In this document: positions 39,101-46,604 of the stretch, in pieces
Layout: every line of letters begins with the position of its first letter
Numbering within the stretch: the stretch's first letter is position 1
Assembly: GCA_910586735.1 (NCBI GenBank)
Contig: CAJUJW010000006.1
Coordinates: 1 to 60,765 of the forward strand
Length of the DNA: 60,765 bases
Direction: 5' to 3'
From: an uncultured Oscillibacter sp.
Lineage (GTDB): Bacteria; Bacillota; Clostridia; Oscillospirales; Oscillospiraceae
The notes under the pieces: model-generated
The model's input: only the letters and a program-made list of their open reading frames with translations
What the model was told of the DNA's origin: nothing
Database searches by the model: none
Program-made: the position numbers and the translations under genes

Positions 39101-40663
39101 GACCTGGCCCAGCTGATCTACGACCTGAAAAACGCCAACCGGAACGCCCGGATCAGCGTCAAGCTGGTCAGCGAGGCGGGGGTGGGCACCATCGCCGCCG
39201 GCGTGGCCAAGGCCGGGGCCCAGGTGGTCCTCATCTCCGGCCACGACGGGGGCACCGGCGCGGCCCCCCGCAGCTCCATCCAGGGGGCGGGCCTGCCCTG
39301 GGAGCTGGGCGTGGCGGAGGCCCACCAGACTTTGATTCAAAACGGGCTGAGAAACCAGGTGGCCATCGAGGCCGACGGCAAGCTGATGACGGGCCGGGAC
39401 GTGGCCATCGCCTGCATGCTGGGGGCGGAGGAGTTCGGCTTTGCCACCGCCCCCCTGGTGGCCCTGGGCTGCTGCATGATGCGGGCCTGCAACCTGGACA
39501 CCTGCCCGGCGGGCATCGCCACCCAGGACCCGGAGCTGCGCAGGCGCTTCTCCGGCAAGCCGGAGTACGTGGTGAACTTCATGTACTTCGTGGCCCAGGA
39601 GCTGCGGGAGTACATGGCGAAGCTGGGCGTCCGCACCGTGGACCAGCTGGTGGGCCGGTGCGACCTCCTCCGGGTCCGGGAAAAGCTGGTGACTCACCGG
39701 GCGGAGACCCTGGACCTCAGCGCCCTGCTCCAGAACCCCTGGGGGGACCGGGTGCCCCACTTCGACCCGGCCGCAGCCTACGACTTCCACCTGGAGCGGA
39801 CGGCGGACATGAGCGTGCTCCTGGAAAAGCTGGGCCGGACTCTGAAAACCAAGAAGTGCGGCAAGCTGGACATTCAGGTCTCCTCCACGGACCGGGCTTT
39901 CGGCACCCTGTTCGGCTCGGAGATCACCAGGGCCTGGGGGAACACCCTGCCGGAGAACAGCTACGCCGTCACCTGCCACGGCGGCGGCGGGCAGTCCTTC
40001 GGGGCCTTTATCCCCAAGGGCCTCACCCTGATTCTGGAGGGCGACTGCAACGACGGATTCGGAAAGGGCCTCTCCGGCGGCACGCTGGTGCTCTACCCGC
40101 CCCGAAGCAGCGCCTTTAAGCCGGGGGAGAACATCATCGTGGGCAACGTGGCCCTCTACGGGGCCACCGGCGGAAAAGCCTTTATCAACGGCTGCGCCGG
40201 AGAGCGCTTCTGCGTCCGCAACTCCGGGGCCTCCGCCGTGGTGGAGGGCGTGGGGGACCACGGCTGTGAGTACATGACCGGGGGCCGGGTGGTCATCCTG
40301 GGCCCCACGGGGAAGAACTTCGCCGCGGGCATGAGCGGCGGCGTGGCCTACGTGCTGGACGAAAAGCACGACCTGTACCTCCGCCTCAACAAGGAGCAGG
40401 TCCAGGCCGCCGAGCTGACGGAGGCCCACGACATCGGGGAACTCCGGGGACTCATCGAGGAGCACGTGGCCGCCACGGGGTCCCCCAGGGGGAAGAAGAT
40501 TCTGGCGGCCTTCCAGTCCTACGTGCCCTGCTTCAAGAAGGTCATGCCCCGGGACTACGACCGGATGCTCCGGGCCATGGCCCAGTGCGAGGAGCGGGGC
40601 ATGGACCGGGAGCGGGCGGAAATCGAGGCGTTTTACTCCGTGACACGGGGCCAAGGAGGTTGA
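36134..40663 (+). CDS. gltB: Glutamate synthase large subunit
   Basis: 1509 residues from GTG 36134 (GGAG upstream), giving the family start LYDPRFEHDACGIGAVVDVKG with the N-terminal nucleophile Cys17 exposed after propeptide removal. Glutaminase domain to about 430, central domain, FMN-binding synthase domain (GGKSNSGEGGEA, KPGEGGHLPGKKV, SGHDGGTGAAPRSS), 3Fe-4S cysteines in GCCMMRACNLDTCPAGIA, and the C-terminal beta-helix (GGGGQSFGAF). It makes two glutamates from glutamine and 2-oxoglutarate. It is cotranscribed with gltD. The leader has a consensus promoter and a terminator. Confidence 0.96.
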   Translation: MKNSSPLYDPRFEHDACGIGAVVDVKGRRSYDTVDSALKIVEKLEHRAGKDAAGETGDGVGLLLQVPHKLMVKAAAQCGVALGGERDYGVGVFFFPQDGLKRAQAKKMLEIIVAKEGMEFLGWRDVPVRPEVLGERARSCMPHISQCFVKRPADCPQGLDFDRKLYVARRVFEQSNVNTYIPSFSSRTIVYKGMFLVGQLRQFYADLTDPDCESAIALVHSRFSTNTTPSWERAHPNRYILHNGEINTIRGNVDRMLAREETISSPVMDEDMDKILPVVDQSGSDSSMLDNTLEFLMMNGMELPQAVMLCIPEPWAQDRRMDREKRDFYHYYATMMEPWDGPAAIVFSDGDTVGAVLDRNGLRPCRWYLTDGGRLILSSEVGVLDVPAEHIVKKSRLRPGRMLLADLREGRLVDDGELKARYAARRPYGEWLDANLVHLRDLPIPNKRVETHSQELRDRLYKAFGYTYEEIKDAILPMARDGMEPTSAMGVDTPLAVLSERHQPLFNYFKQLFAQVTNPPIDAIREEIVTDTTVYVGPSGNLLEEKAANCTVLQIQNPILTSVDLMKIRHMDRPGFHVETVSLLYYKGSPLENALDRLVVNVDRAYKKGANIVILSDRGVDENHVAIPSLLAVSTLEQYLVRTKKRTAVSMVLESAEPRDVHHFATLLGYGAQAINPYLAQECVEELVSLGMLDKDPGAAVNDYNSAILHGIVKIASKMGISTVQSYQSAQIFECVGIRKSVIDKYFTNTVSRVEGVGLEEIGEGVEWNHSQGFDPLGLGFDPTLDSMGGHKLRSGPDKEDHMYGPRTILLLQKATREGSYDTFRKYSALVDFADKPHTLRGLLDFKFDPDGGVPLDEVESADSIVRRFKTGAMSYGSISQEAHECMAVAMNRIGGKSNSGEGGEAADRLRDERCSAIKQVASGRFGVTGEYLASAREIQIKMAQGAKPGEGGHLPGKKVYPWIAKTRCSTPGVTLISPPPHHDIYSIEDLAQLIYDLKNANRNARISVKLVSEAGVGTIAAGVAKAGAQVVLISGHDGGTGAAPRSSIQGAGLPWELGVAEAHQTLIQNGLRNQVAIEADGKLMTGRDVAIACMLGAEEFGFATAPLVALGCCMMRACNLDTCPAGIATQDPELRRRFSGKPEYVVNFMYFVAQELREYMAKLGVRTVDQLVGRCDLLRVREKLVTHRAETLDLSALLQNPWGDRVPHFDPAAAYDFHLERTADMSVLLEKLGRTLKTKKCGKLDIQVSSTDRAFGTLFGSEITRAWGNTLPENSYAVTCHGGGGQSFGAFIPKGLTLILEGDCNDGFGKGLSGGTLVLYPPRSSAFKPGENIIVGNVALYGATGGKAFINGCAGERFCVRNSGASAVVEGVGDHGCEYMTGGRVVILGPTGKNFAAGMSGGVAYVLDEKHDLYLRLNKEQVQAAELTEAHDIGELRGLIEEHVAATGSPRGKKILAAFQSYVPCFKKVMPRDYDRMLRAMAQCEERGMDRERAEIEAFYSVTRGQGG

Positions 40664-40668
40664 CGGAT

Positions 40669-42063
40669 ATGGGAAAGACAACGGGATTTTTAGACTACGC
40701 GCGGCAGGAGACCTCCAGCCGCCCGCCCCAGGAGCGGGTCCGGGACTGGGAGCCCTTCCACATCCCCCTGCAAAAGCCCGCCCGGCAGGAGCAGGGAGGC
40801 CGGTGCATGAACTGCGGCGTGCCCTACTGCCAGGCGGGGATTCTCTGGGAGGGGCGGACCTTCGGCTGTCCCCTCCACAACCTGGTTCCCGAGTGGAACG
40901 ACATGATCTGGGCGGGGAACCCCTTCCACGCCCTGAGCCGCCTTTTGAAGACCAACAATTTCCCGGAGTTCACCGGGCGGGTCTGCCCCGCCCCCTGCGA
41001 GAGCGCCTGTGTCTGCGGCATGTACGGGGACGCCGTGACCATCCGGGACAACGAGCTCAGCGTCATTGAGGACTCCTTCGCCGCCGGGGCCGTGAAGCGC
41101 CGCCGGCCGCCCCAGTGGTCCGGGAAGAAGGTCTGCGTGGTGGGCTCGGGCCCGGCGGGCCTGGCGGCGGCGGACCAGCTGAACCACCGGGGCCACTCCG
41201 TCACGGTGGTGGAGCGGGAGGCCCGCTGCGGCGGGCTTTTGACCTACGGCATCCCCAACATGAAGCTGCCCAAGGACGTGGTCCGGCGGCGGATCAATCT
41301 GATGACGGACGAGGGCGTCAGCTTTGTCACCGGCGTGGACGCGTCGGACCCGAGCGTTGCCCGGCGGCTGCTGGGGGACTATGACGCGGTGATCCTCTGC
41401 TGCGGCGCGGAGAGGCCCAGGCCCCTGGACGTAAGCGCGGAGGGCGTCTCCGGCGTTTACTACGGCACGGAGTATCTGAAAGCCGCCGTGGAGCGGCAGA
41501 GCTTTGGGCTGGAGCCCGCCGTCCCTGCGGCGGAGGGCCGGGACGTGGTTATCGTGGGCACCGGGGACACCGCCAGCGACTGCGTGGCCACGGCCCTGCG
41601 GCAGGGCTGCCGGTCCGTGGTCCAGCTGGTCCGCCGGGGCATAGAGGATTATCTGGAGGACGGCAGACTCCCCCTGGACTACGCCCACGAGGAGGCCCTG
41701 GCCGTTTTCGGGGGGGACCCCCGGCGGTTCGGGGTCCAGGTCCGGGAGCTGGTCTCGGAAAACGGGGCCCTTACCGGCGTGGTGACCTCCGAGGGGGAGA
41801 CCCTGCCCTGCACCCTGCTCATCGCCGCCACGGGCTTCGCCGGGTGCGCCCCGGCGGTGTGCAAGGCTTTCGGCGTGGAGCACGGCCGGACGGTCCAGAC
41901 GGCGGAGGGCCGGTTCTCCACCAACGTGGAGAAGGTCTTCGCCGCCGGGGACATGCGCCGGGGCCAGTCTCTGGTGGTGTGGGCCATCGCCGAGGGCCGG
42001 ACCGCCGCCGCCGAGGCGGACGCCTATCTGACGGGGTATACGAACCTGGTGCGGACGGTCTGA
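40669..42063 (+). CDS. gltD: Glutamate synthase small subunit
   Basis: 464 residues from ATG 40669 (AAGGAGG). Cysteine-rich N terminus CMNCGVPYCQAG, FGCPLHNLVPEWND and CPAPCESACVCGMYGD for two 4Fe-4S clusters, FAD fold VVGSGPAGLAAADQLNHRGH, NADP fold VIVGTGDTASDCVATALRQG and GDMRRGQSLVVWAI. It passes electrons from NADPH to GltB. It starts five bases after the gltB stop and ends at a clear terminator. Confidence 0.95.
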   Translation: MGKTTGFLDYARQETSSRPPQERVRDWEPFHIPLQKPARQEQGGRCMNCGVPYCQAGILWEGRTFGCPLHNLVPEWNDMIWAGNPFHALSRLLKTNNFPEFTGRVCPAPCESACVCGMYGDAVTIRDNELSVIEDSFAAGAVKRRRPPQWSGKKVCVVGSGPAGLAAADQLNHRGHSVTVVEREARCGGLLTYGIPNMKLPKDVVRRRINLMTDEGVSFVTGVDASDPSVARRLLGDYDAVILCCGAERPRPLDVSAEGVSGVYYGTEYLKAAVERQSFGLEPAVPAAEGRDVVIVGTGDTASDCVATALRQGCRSVVQLVRRGIEDYLEDGRLPLDYAHEEALAVFGGDPRRFGVQVRELVSENGALTGVVTSEGETLPCTLLIAATGFAGCAPAVCKAFGVEHGRTVQTAEGRFSTNVEKVFAAGDMRRGQSLVVWAIAEGRTAAAEADAYLTGYTNLVRTV

Positions 42064-42073
42064 GGATTGGGAA

Positions 42074-42112
42074 AAGAGCGGAAGAGGGGGATGACTCTTC
42101 CGCTCTTCTCTG
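42074..42112 (+). terminator. Terminator of gltBD
   Basis: AAGAGCGGAAGAG / CTCTTCCGCTCTT, then CTCTGTTTG. Confidence 0.75.
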
Positions 42113-42142
42113 TTTGCGTCGGACACCCCCCTTTGGGGAACA

Positions 42143-42171
42143 TTGACAGGAGTCGAAACAGCGGATATAAT
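42143..42171 (+). promoter_or_regulatory. Promoter of the SLH-serine hydrolase gene
   Basis: TTGACA (42143-42148), 17 bp, TATAAT (42166-42171): perfect consensus. Confidence 0.8.
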
Positions 42172-42232
42172 GTCGAATTAAGAAAGAGAAGCACCCGGGC
42201 CCTCCGGCCCGGAGACGGGAGATTGGGAAGCT

Positions 42233-44059
42233 ATGGGAAAACGTTGGGCGGCGGGGGCCTTTCTGGCGCTGGCGCTGCTGTGGGCGGTCTCCGCCCTGCC
42301 GGCGGCCAGGGGGCAGGAGACCTCCCCGGCGGCCTCGCCTCTGAAGACGGCGGGGGAGGCGGAGTCCGGGGAGGTCCTGGCCGTGGAGGCGCTGGAGGAA
42401 CCGGAGGACAGCCTGGAGGACCTGCGGACCATCCGGGCGGCGGACGTGGCGGCGGAGAACCTGGACGCCGCCCGCTGGGCGGTGTACCGGGACCTGCTGC
42501 CTCTGGAGGAGGCCGGGTGCTTTGACGGCGAGAGACCGGCCACACGGGCCGAGGCCGTCCAGGCCCTCTACCGGCTCAGCGGCATTTTGATGCGGGTGGA
42601 CCCGTGCCCCTACCCGGACGTGCCGGAGGAGTACCAGGACGCCGTGGCCTGGGCGGCGGTCTGCGGTATCAGCGGCGGCGTGGCCGGGGACCGGTTCGCC
42701 CCCGATGAGGCCGTGACCCGGACCCAGCTGGCGGTGATGCTCCACCGCTTCGCCGCCTGGCGGGGGGAGGATACGGAGAGCCGCACCGCCGTCTCCTGGG
42801 ACGGCGCGGAGGTCCCCGCCTACGCGGAGGAGGCCGTCAACTGGGTCATGGACCGAGGGCTGTACCAGGGCATGACGGGCCACGGGCTCTACCCGGCCCT
42901 GCCGGTGTCCCGGCAGCAGCTGGCGGTGATTCTGGCCCGGCTTCAGCGGGACCGGGACCCCCTGGCGGGGGCTCTGGACCTGCCGGAGGGCCCGGCGGAG
43001 AGCCGTTCCCGGGAAAACCACGAGGCCATCGCCGCCGCCGTTGAGGAGGCCGCCCGCCGCCACGGGGCGGTGGGGGTCCAGGTGGCCGTGGTGGAAAATG
43101 GCGCCGTCACCGACGCCTATCACTCCGGCTGGGCGGTGAAGGGCGGCGAGCCCATGACCAACCGGCACAAAATGCGGGTGGCCTCCCTCTCCAAGGTGGC
43201 CGTGGGCCTCTCCGCCGCCCTGCTGCGGGAGGAGGGGGCCTTGGACTACGACGCGGACATCGGTACATACTGGGGCGTGGAGACCCGGAAGCCCGTCACC
43301 GTCCGCCACCTGCTGAGCCACACCTCCACCCTGGTGAACAACGAGGATATTTCCTGGGACTGCGCGGGAGTCCGGTCCCAGCTGACAAGCCCCTCCGGCT
43401 ACGCCTGGGGGACGCCGGGGGACCTGAAATGCTGGAGCTACAACAACCACGCCTTCGGCGTCCTGGGCCAAACCCTGGAGCTGGCGGCGGGGCGCTATCT
43501 GGACGACGTGCTGGAGGAGCGCCTGCTGGGCCCCATGGGCGCAGACTGCGCCTTTGCCGCGGGAGAGCTGGAGGAACCGGAGCTGGTGACGCCCCTGTAC
43601 CGGACCGACGGTCTGCGGCGCTCGGTGGAGAACCAGCTGCGGGTCCGCCGCTGGGACGCGCCGGGGGCCTCCGGGCGGCAGTTCGCCGGGGGCTTCACCG
43701 CCAGCGCCCTGGATATGGCGGGGCTGACGGCCCTGCTGGCGGGGGACGGCTGCTTTGAGGGCGTCCGGCTCATGGAGGCGGAGTCCGTGGCCCTGATGGA
43801 GAGCCATGGGGACGAGGCTCTCCCCGGCGGGAGTTATCAGGCCCTGCCCCTGCGGCTGCGGTTTGACATCTATGGCCGGGACCGGCTGTACTACCACACC
43901 GGCAGCGCCTACGGGGTCTACAACCTCCTCAGCTACGACCCGGACACCGGGGACGGCGTGGTGGTGCTGACCATGGGGGCCTACGGCAAAAAGGACCAGC
44001 ACGACATCTACGCCGTCTGCGGCGAGATCACCCAGGCGGTCTACGGATATCTGGACTGA
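42233..44059 (+). CDS. Secreted serine hydrolase (beta-lactamase/class C family) with SLH-like repeats
   Basis: 608 residues. Signal peptide (KRWAAGAFLALALLWAVSALPAARG), then SLH-like repeats from about 90 to 240 (PYPDVPEEYQDAVAWAAVCG, TRTQLAVMLHRFAAW, YAEEAVNWVMDRGLYQGMTG), and a serine beta-lactamase-type domain from about 270: SLSK with the nucleophile Ser and Lys, LLSHTSTL, YNNHAFGVLG as the Y-x-N element, and HTGSAYG near the C terminus. Such proteins act as DD-peptidases, esterases or peptidases at the wall. The actual substrate is unknown. The GGGAAG site is weak, but the promoter is perfect. Monocistronic. Confidence 0.82.
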   Translation: MGKRWAAGAFLALALLWAVSALPAARGQETSPAASPLKTAGEAESGEVLAVEALEEPEDSLEDLRTIRAADVAAENLDAARWAVYRDLLPLEEAGCFDGERPATRAEAVQALYRLSGILMRVDPCPYPDVPEEYQDAVAWAAVCGISGGVAGDRFAPDEAVTRTQLAVMLHRFAAWRGEDTESRTAVSWDGAEVPAYAEEAVNWVMDRGLYQGMTGHGLYPALPVSRQQLAVILARLQRDRDPLAGALDLPEGPAESRSRENHEAIAAAVEEAARRHGAVGVQVAVVENGAVTDAYHSGWAVKGGEPMTNRHKMRVASLSKVAVGLSAALLREEGALDYDADIGTYWGVETRKPVTVRHLLSHTSTLVNNEDISWDCAGVRSQLTSPSGYAWGTPGDLKCWSYNNHAFGVLGQTLELAAGRYLDDVLEERLLGPMGADCAFAAGELEEPELVTPLYRTDGLRRSVENQLRVRRWDAPGASGRQFAGGFTASALDMAGLTALLAGDGCFEGVRLMEAESVALMESHGDEALPGGSYQALPLRLRFDIYGRDRLYYHTGSAYGVYNLLSYDPDTGDGVVVLTMGAYGKKDQHDIYAVCGEITQAVYGYLD

Positions 44060-44065
44060 AAAGAA

Positions 44066-44099
44066 AAGCGCACCGGCGGGATGGTCCGCCGGTGCGCTT
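44066..44099. terminator. Bidirectional terminator between the serine hydrolase and khpA
   Basis: AAGCGCACCGGCGG / CCGCCGGTGCGCTT, 14-bp stem, with ATGTTT on plus and TTCTTTT on minus. Confidence 0.75.
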
Positions 44100-44112
44100 A
44101 TGTTTAGAAACG

Positions 44113-44346
44113 TCAATCCATGATATCGACGGAGACCTTGACGCCCTCCCGCTGGGCGCGGGAACGGACCACGGTGCGGATCTCCTTGGCGATGCGGCCC
44201 TGCCGCCCGATGACCTTACCCATGTCGTCGGGGGCGACGCGCAGCTCCAGAGTCAGCTCCTGGTTGCCGGAGACGGTCTCCGTAACGGTGACCGCCTCGG
44301 GATCGTCCACCAGATTCCGGGCGATATAGAGCAGCAAGTCTTTCAT
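44113..44346 (-). CDS. khpA: KH-domain RNA-binding protein KhpA
   Basis: 77 residues. KDLLLYIARNLVDDPEAV starts the family and the KH GxxG loop reads GKVIGRQGRIAKEIRTVV. KhpA pairs with KhpB to bind small RNAs and mRNAs and affects cell division and elongation in Firmicutes. It ends the ylxM-ffh-rpsP-khpA unit; rimM and trmD, which usually follow, lie some 11 kb away in this genome. Confidence 0.93.
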   Translation of the reverse strand: MKDLLLYIARNLVDDPEAVTVTETVSGNQELTLELRVAPDDMGKVIGRQGRIAKEIRTVVRSRAQREGVKVSVDIMD

Positions 44347-44361
44347 TCGCCGCCCTCCGAA

Positions 44362-44601
44362 TCAGAGGACATCCACTTTTTTCAGCAGAGCCCGGACGGT
44401 GTCGGTGGGCTGGGCGCCGGACTTGATCCAAGCCTGGGCGCGCTCGGCGTCGATCTTGATGGCGGCGGGGGAAACGCAGGGATCATAGGTACCGATCTCC
44501 TCGATAAAGCGGCCGTCCCGGGGGAACCGGGAATCCGCCACCACAACCCGATAGAAGGGGGCCTTCTTGGCGCCCATGCGGCGCAGTCTGATCTTAACCA
44601 T
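44362..44601 (-). CDS. rpsP: 30S ribosomal protein S16
   Basis: 79 residues, family length. KIRLRRMGAKKAPFYRVVVA, DSRFPRDGRFIEEIGTYDP and KIDAERAQAWIKSGAQPTDT are characteristic. It folds into the 5' domain of the small subunit. GGAGG precedes the ATG. Confidence 0.97.
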   Translation of the reverse strand: MVKIRLRRMGAKKAPFYRVVVADSRFPRDGRFIEEIGTYDPCVSPAAIKIDAERAQAWIKSGAQPTDTVRALLKKVDVL

Positions 44602-44681
44602 GCTGTTGTACCTCCAAAATATTTTGATTATAAAATTTATATTTCACCTGTACGGTTGAAACCTGTCTAAGGCACGGGGAT

Positions 44682-46055
44682 TCAGCGGAAGCGCTTCTTC
44701 CTCCCGAAGCCGTGAAGCCGGGAGGGGGCCCTTCCCCCCATGCCGCCGAAGGAGGGCATTTTGCCCTTGCTCATCTGCTTGGTGAGCTGCTGCATCAATT
44801 CAAACTGTTTCAGGAGGCGGTTCACGTCCACCACCTCCAGGCCGCAGCCGGCGGCGATACGCCGCTTCCGGCTGGCGTTCAGCACCTGGGGGTTCTCCCG
44901 CTCCAGCGGGGTCATGGAGAGGATGATGGCCTCGGTCCGGGCCATCTGCCGCTCGTCGATGTTGGCCCCCTGCAATTGCTTGCCCAGGCCGCCGGGCATC
45001 ATGCCCAGGAGCTGGCTCAAGTCCCCCATGTTTTTCAGCTGCTGGAGCTGGTCGTAGTAGTCCTGGAGGGTGAAGCGGTTCTTGCGCAGCTTCTCCTCCA
45101 GCTTGGCGGCCTGTTTCTCGTCGTAGGCGGCCTCGGCCTTCTCGATGAAGGAGAGCATGTCGCCCATGCCTAAGATACGGGAGGCCATGCGGTCCGGGTG
45201 GAAGGGCTCGATCATGTCCAGCTTTTCCCCGGTGCCCGCGAACTTGATGGGCTTCCCCGTGGCGGCCCGGATGGACAGGGCCGCGCCGCCCCGGGCGTCG
45301 CCGTCCAGCTTGGTGAGGATGACGCCGTCGATGCCCAGGGCCTCGTCAAAGGCGGAGGCGGCGTTCACCGCGTCCTGGCCCGTCATGGCGTCGACGACCA
45401 GCAGTATCTCGTTGGGATGGACGGCGGCCTTCATGCGTTTCAGCTCGTCCATCAGGTTCTCGTCCACGTGGAGCCGGCCGGCGGTGTCCAGAAAGACCAT
45501 GTCGCTGCCGTGGTCCCGGGCGTGGCGGATGGCGTTTTCGGCGATTTTCACCGGGTCCCCCTGGCCCTCCTCGAAGACCGGCAGGTCCATCTGGCCGCCC
45601 ACCACCTTCAGCTGCTCGATGGCGGCGGGGCGGTACACGTCGCAGGCGGCCAGCAATGGCCGCTTCTGGTACTGGCGGCGCATGAGGCCGCCCAGCTTGG
45701 CGGTGGTGGTGGTCTTGCCCGCGCCCTGGAGACCCACCATCATGACCACGGTGGGGCCGGAGTTGGCCATGGTGATTTTGGCGCTGGCCCCGCCCATGAG
45801 CTTCGTCAGCTCCTCGTTGACGATTTTCACCACCTGCTGGGCGGGGGTGAGGCTGTCCAGCACGTCGCTGCCCACGGCCCGCTCGGTGACGGCGGAGACG
45901 AACTCTTTGACCACCTTATAGCTGACATCGGCCTCCAGCAGGGCCAGGCGGACCTCCCGCATGGCCTCCCGCACGTCGTTTTCCGTCAGGCGGCCCTTGC
46001 CCTTGAGGCGCTTGAACGCGGCGTTCAGTTTTTCGGTCAATCCTTCAAATGCCAT
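44682..46055 (-). CDS. ffh: Signal recognition particle protein Ffh
   Basis: 457 residues. NG domain with G1 GLQGAGKTTTTAKLG, DTAGRLHVDENL, TKLDGDARGG and KFAGTGEKLD; the methionine-rich M domain (GMMPGGLGKQL, FELMQQLTKQMSKGKMPSF) ends in RKKRFR. Ffh with 4.5S RNA targets nascent membrane proteins to FtsY. It follows ylxM by four bases and precedes rpsP. Confidence 0.97.
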   Translation of the reverse strand: MAFEGLTEKLNAAFKRLKGKGRLTENDVREAMREVRLALLEADVSYKVVKEFVSAVTERAVGSDVLDSLTPAQQVVKIVNEELTKLMGGASAKITMANSGPTVVMMVGLQGAGKTTTTAKLGGLMRRQYQKRPLLAACDVYRPAAIEQLKVVGGQMDLPVFEEGQGDPVKIAENAIRHARDHGSDMVFLDTAGRLHVDENLMDELKRMKAAVHPNEILLVVDAMTGQDAVNAASAFDEALGIDGVILTKLDGDARGGAALSIRAATGKPIKFAGTGEKLDMIEPFHPDRMASRILGMGDMLSFIEKAEAAYDEKQAAKLEEKLRKNRFTLQDYYDQLQQLKNMGDLSQLLGMMPGGLGKQLQGANIDERQMARTEAIILSMTPLERENPQVLNASRKRRIAAGCGLEVVDVNRLLKQFELMQQLTKQMSKGKMPSFGGMGGRAPSRLHGFGRKKRFR

Positions 46056-46059
46056 AAGC

Positions 46060-46425
46060 TCATTCCTTCAAGGCGGCGGCCTCCCGGCGGATGGCGTCCG
46101 CCAGCTCATCCAGGCGCCGGTCCTCATAATAGCGGTAGTTCAGGGTGGAGATTTCCTCGGCGGCGGCGGCGATGGCGTCCACGTGGGCGCTTCGGGCGTG
46201 GAAGCGCTTGATGATGCCCGTCTTGTCCTCCACCTCCTGCATGGCGGCCTCGGCCCGGACGATCACGTCCCGGACGCCCTGGCGGGAGATGCCCGCGTTC
46301 TCGGCGATCTCGGCCAGGGAGAGGTCCTCATTATAATAGAGGTCGAAAAACTCCTTCTGCCGCTCGGTCAGAAGTTCCCCATAGAAGTCGTAGAGCATCG
46401 TCATCCGGTAGGTCTGATTCTTCAC
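46060..46425 (-). CDS. ylxM: YlxM-type putative DNA-binding protein of the SRP operon
   Basis: 121 residues from GTG 46425, which gives the family opening RMTMLYDFYGELLTERQ. The helix-turn-helix LAEIAENAGISRQGVRDVIVRAE is clear. YlxM stimulates or modulates SRP in streptococci. It is the first gene of the SRP unit and is driven by its own promoter, divergent from gdpP. Confidence 0.92.
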   Translation of the reverse strand: MKNQTYRMTMLYDFYGELLTERQKEFFDLYYNEDLSLAEIAENAGISRQGVRDVIVRAEAAMQEVEDKTGIIKRFHARSAHVDAIAAAAEEISTLNYRYYEDRRLDELADAIRREAAALKE

Positions 46426-46476
46426 AAAGAGGCCCCCTTCCGCCGTGTAAAGCCAAGCCGCTTTACAACGTTGCTT

Positions 46477-46505
46477 AGTTTACAGGAAAACCGGCGAAAT
46501 GTCAA
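46477..46505 (-). promoter_or_regulatory. Promoter of ylxM-ffh-rpsP-khpA
   Basis: Minus strand TTGACA (46500-46505), 17 bp, TAAACT (46477-46482). The leader then contains TGTAAAG/CTTTACA (46446-46467), an inverted repeat. Confidence 0.7.
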
Positions 46506-46529
46506 GGGGAAAATTGCCCGCCGCCGCAC

Positions 46530-46558
46530 TTGTCTTTTTGGCCGGAAACTGTTATACT
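46530..46558 (+). promoter_or_regulatory. Promoter of the gdpP cluster
   Basis: TTGTCT (46530-46535), 17 bp, TATACT (46553-46558). Confidence 0.6.
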
Positions 46559-46604
46559 AATAAAATCCACTATTGCGCTTACTTCTTCATCAAGGAGCGG
46601 CGAT

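Noticed and set aside
36626..40681. A 1351-codon open frame antisense to gltB
   Set aside because: Shadow of a high-GC coding strand; composition (Gly, His, Val-rich) is unlike protein, and gltB is certain.
41819..44116. Long open frame antisense to gltD and the serine hydrolase
   Set aside because: No motifs, no ribosome binding site; both sense genes are well supported.
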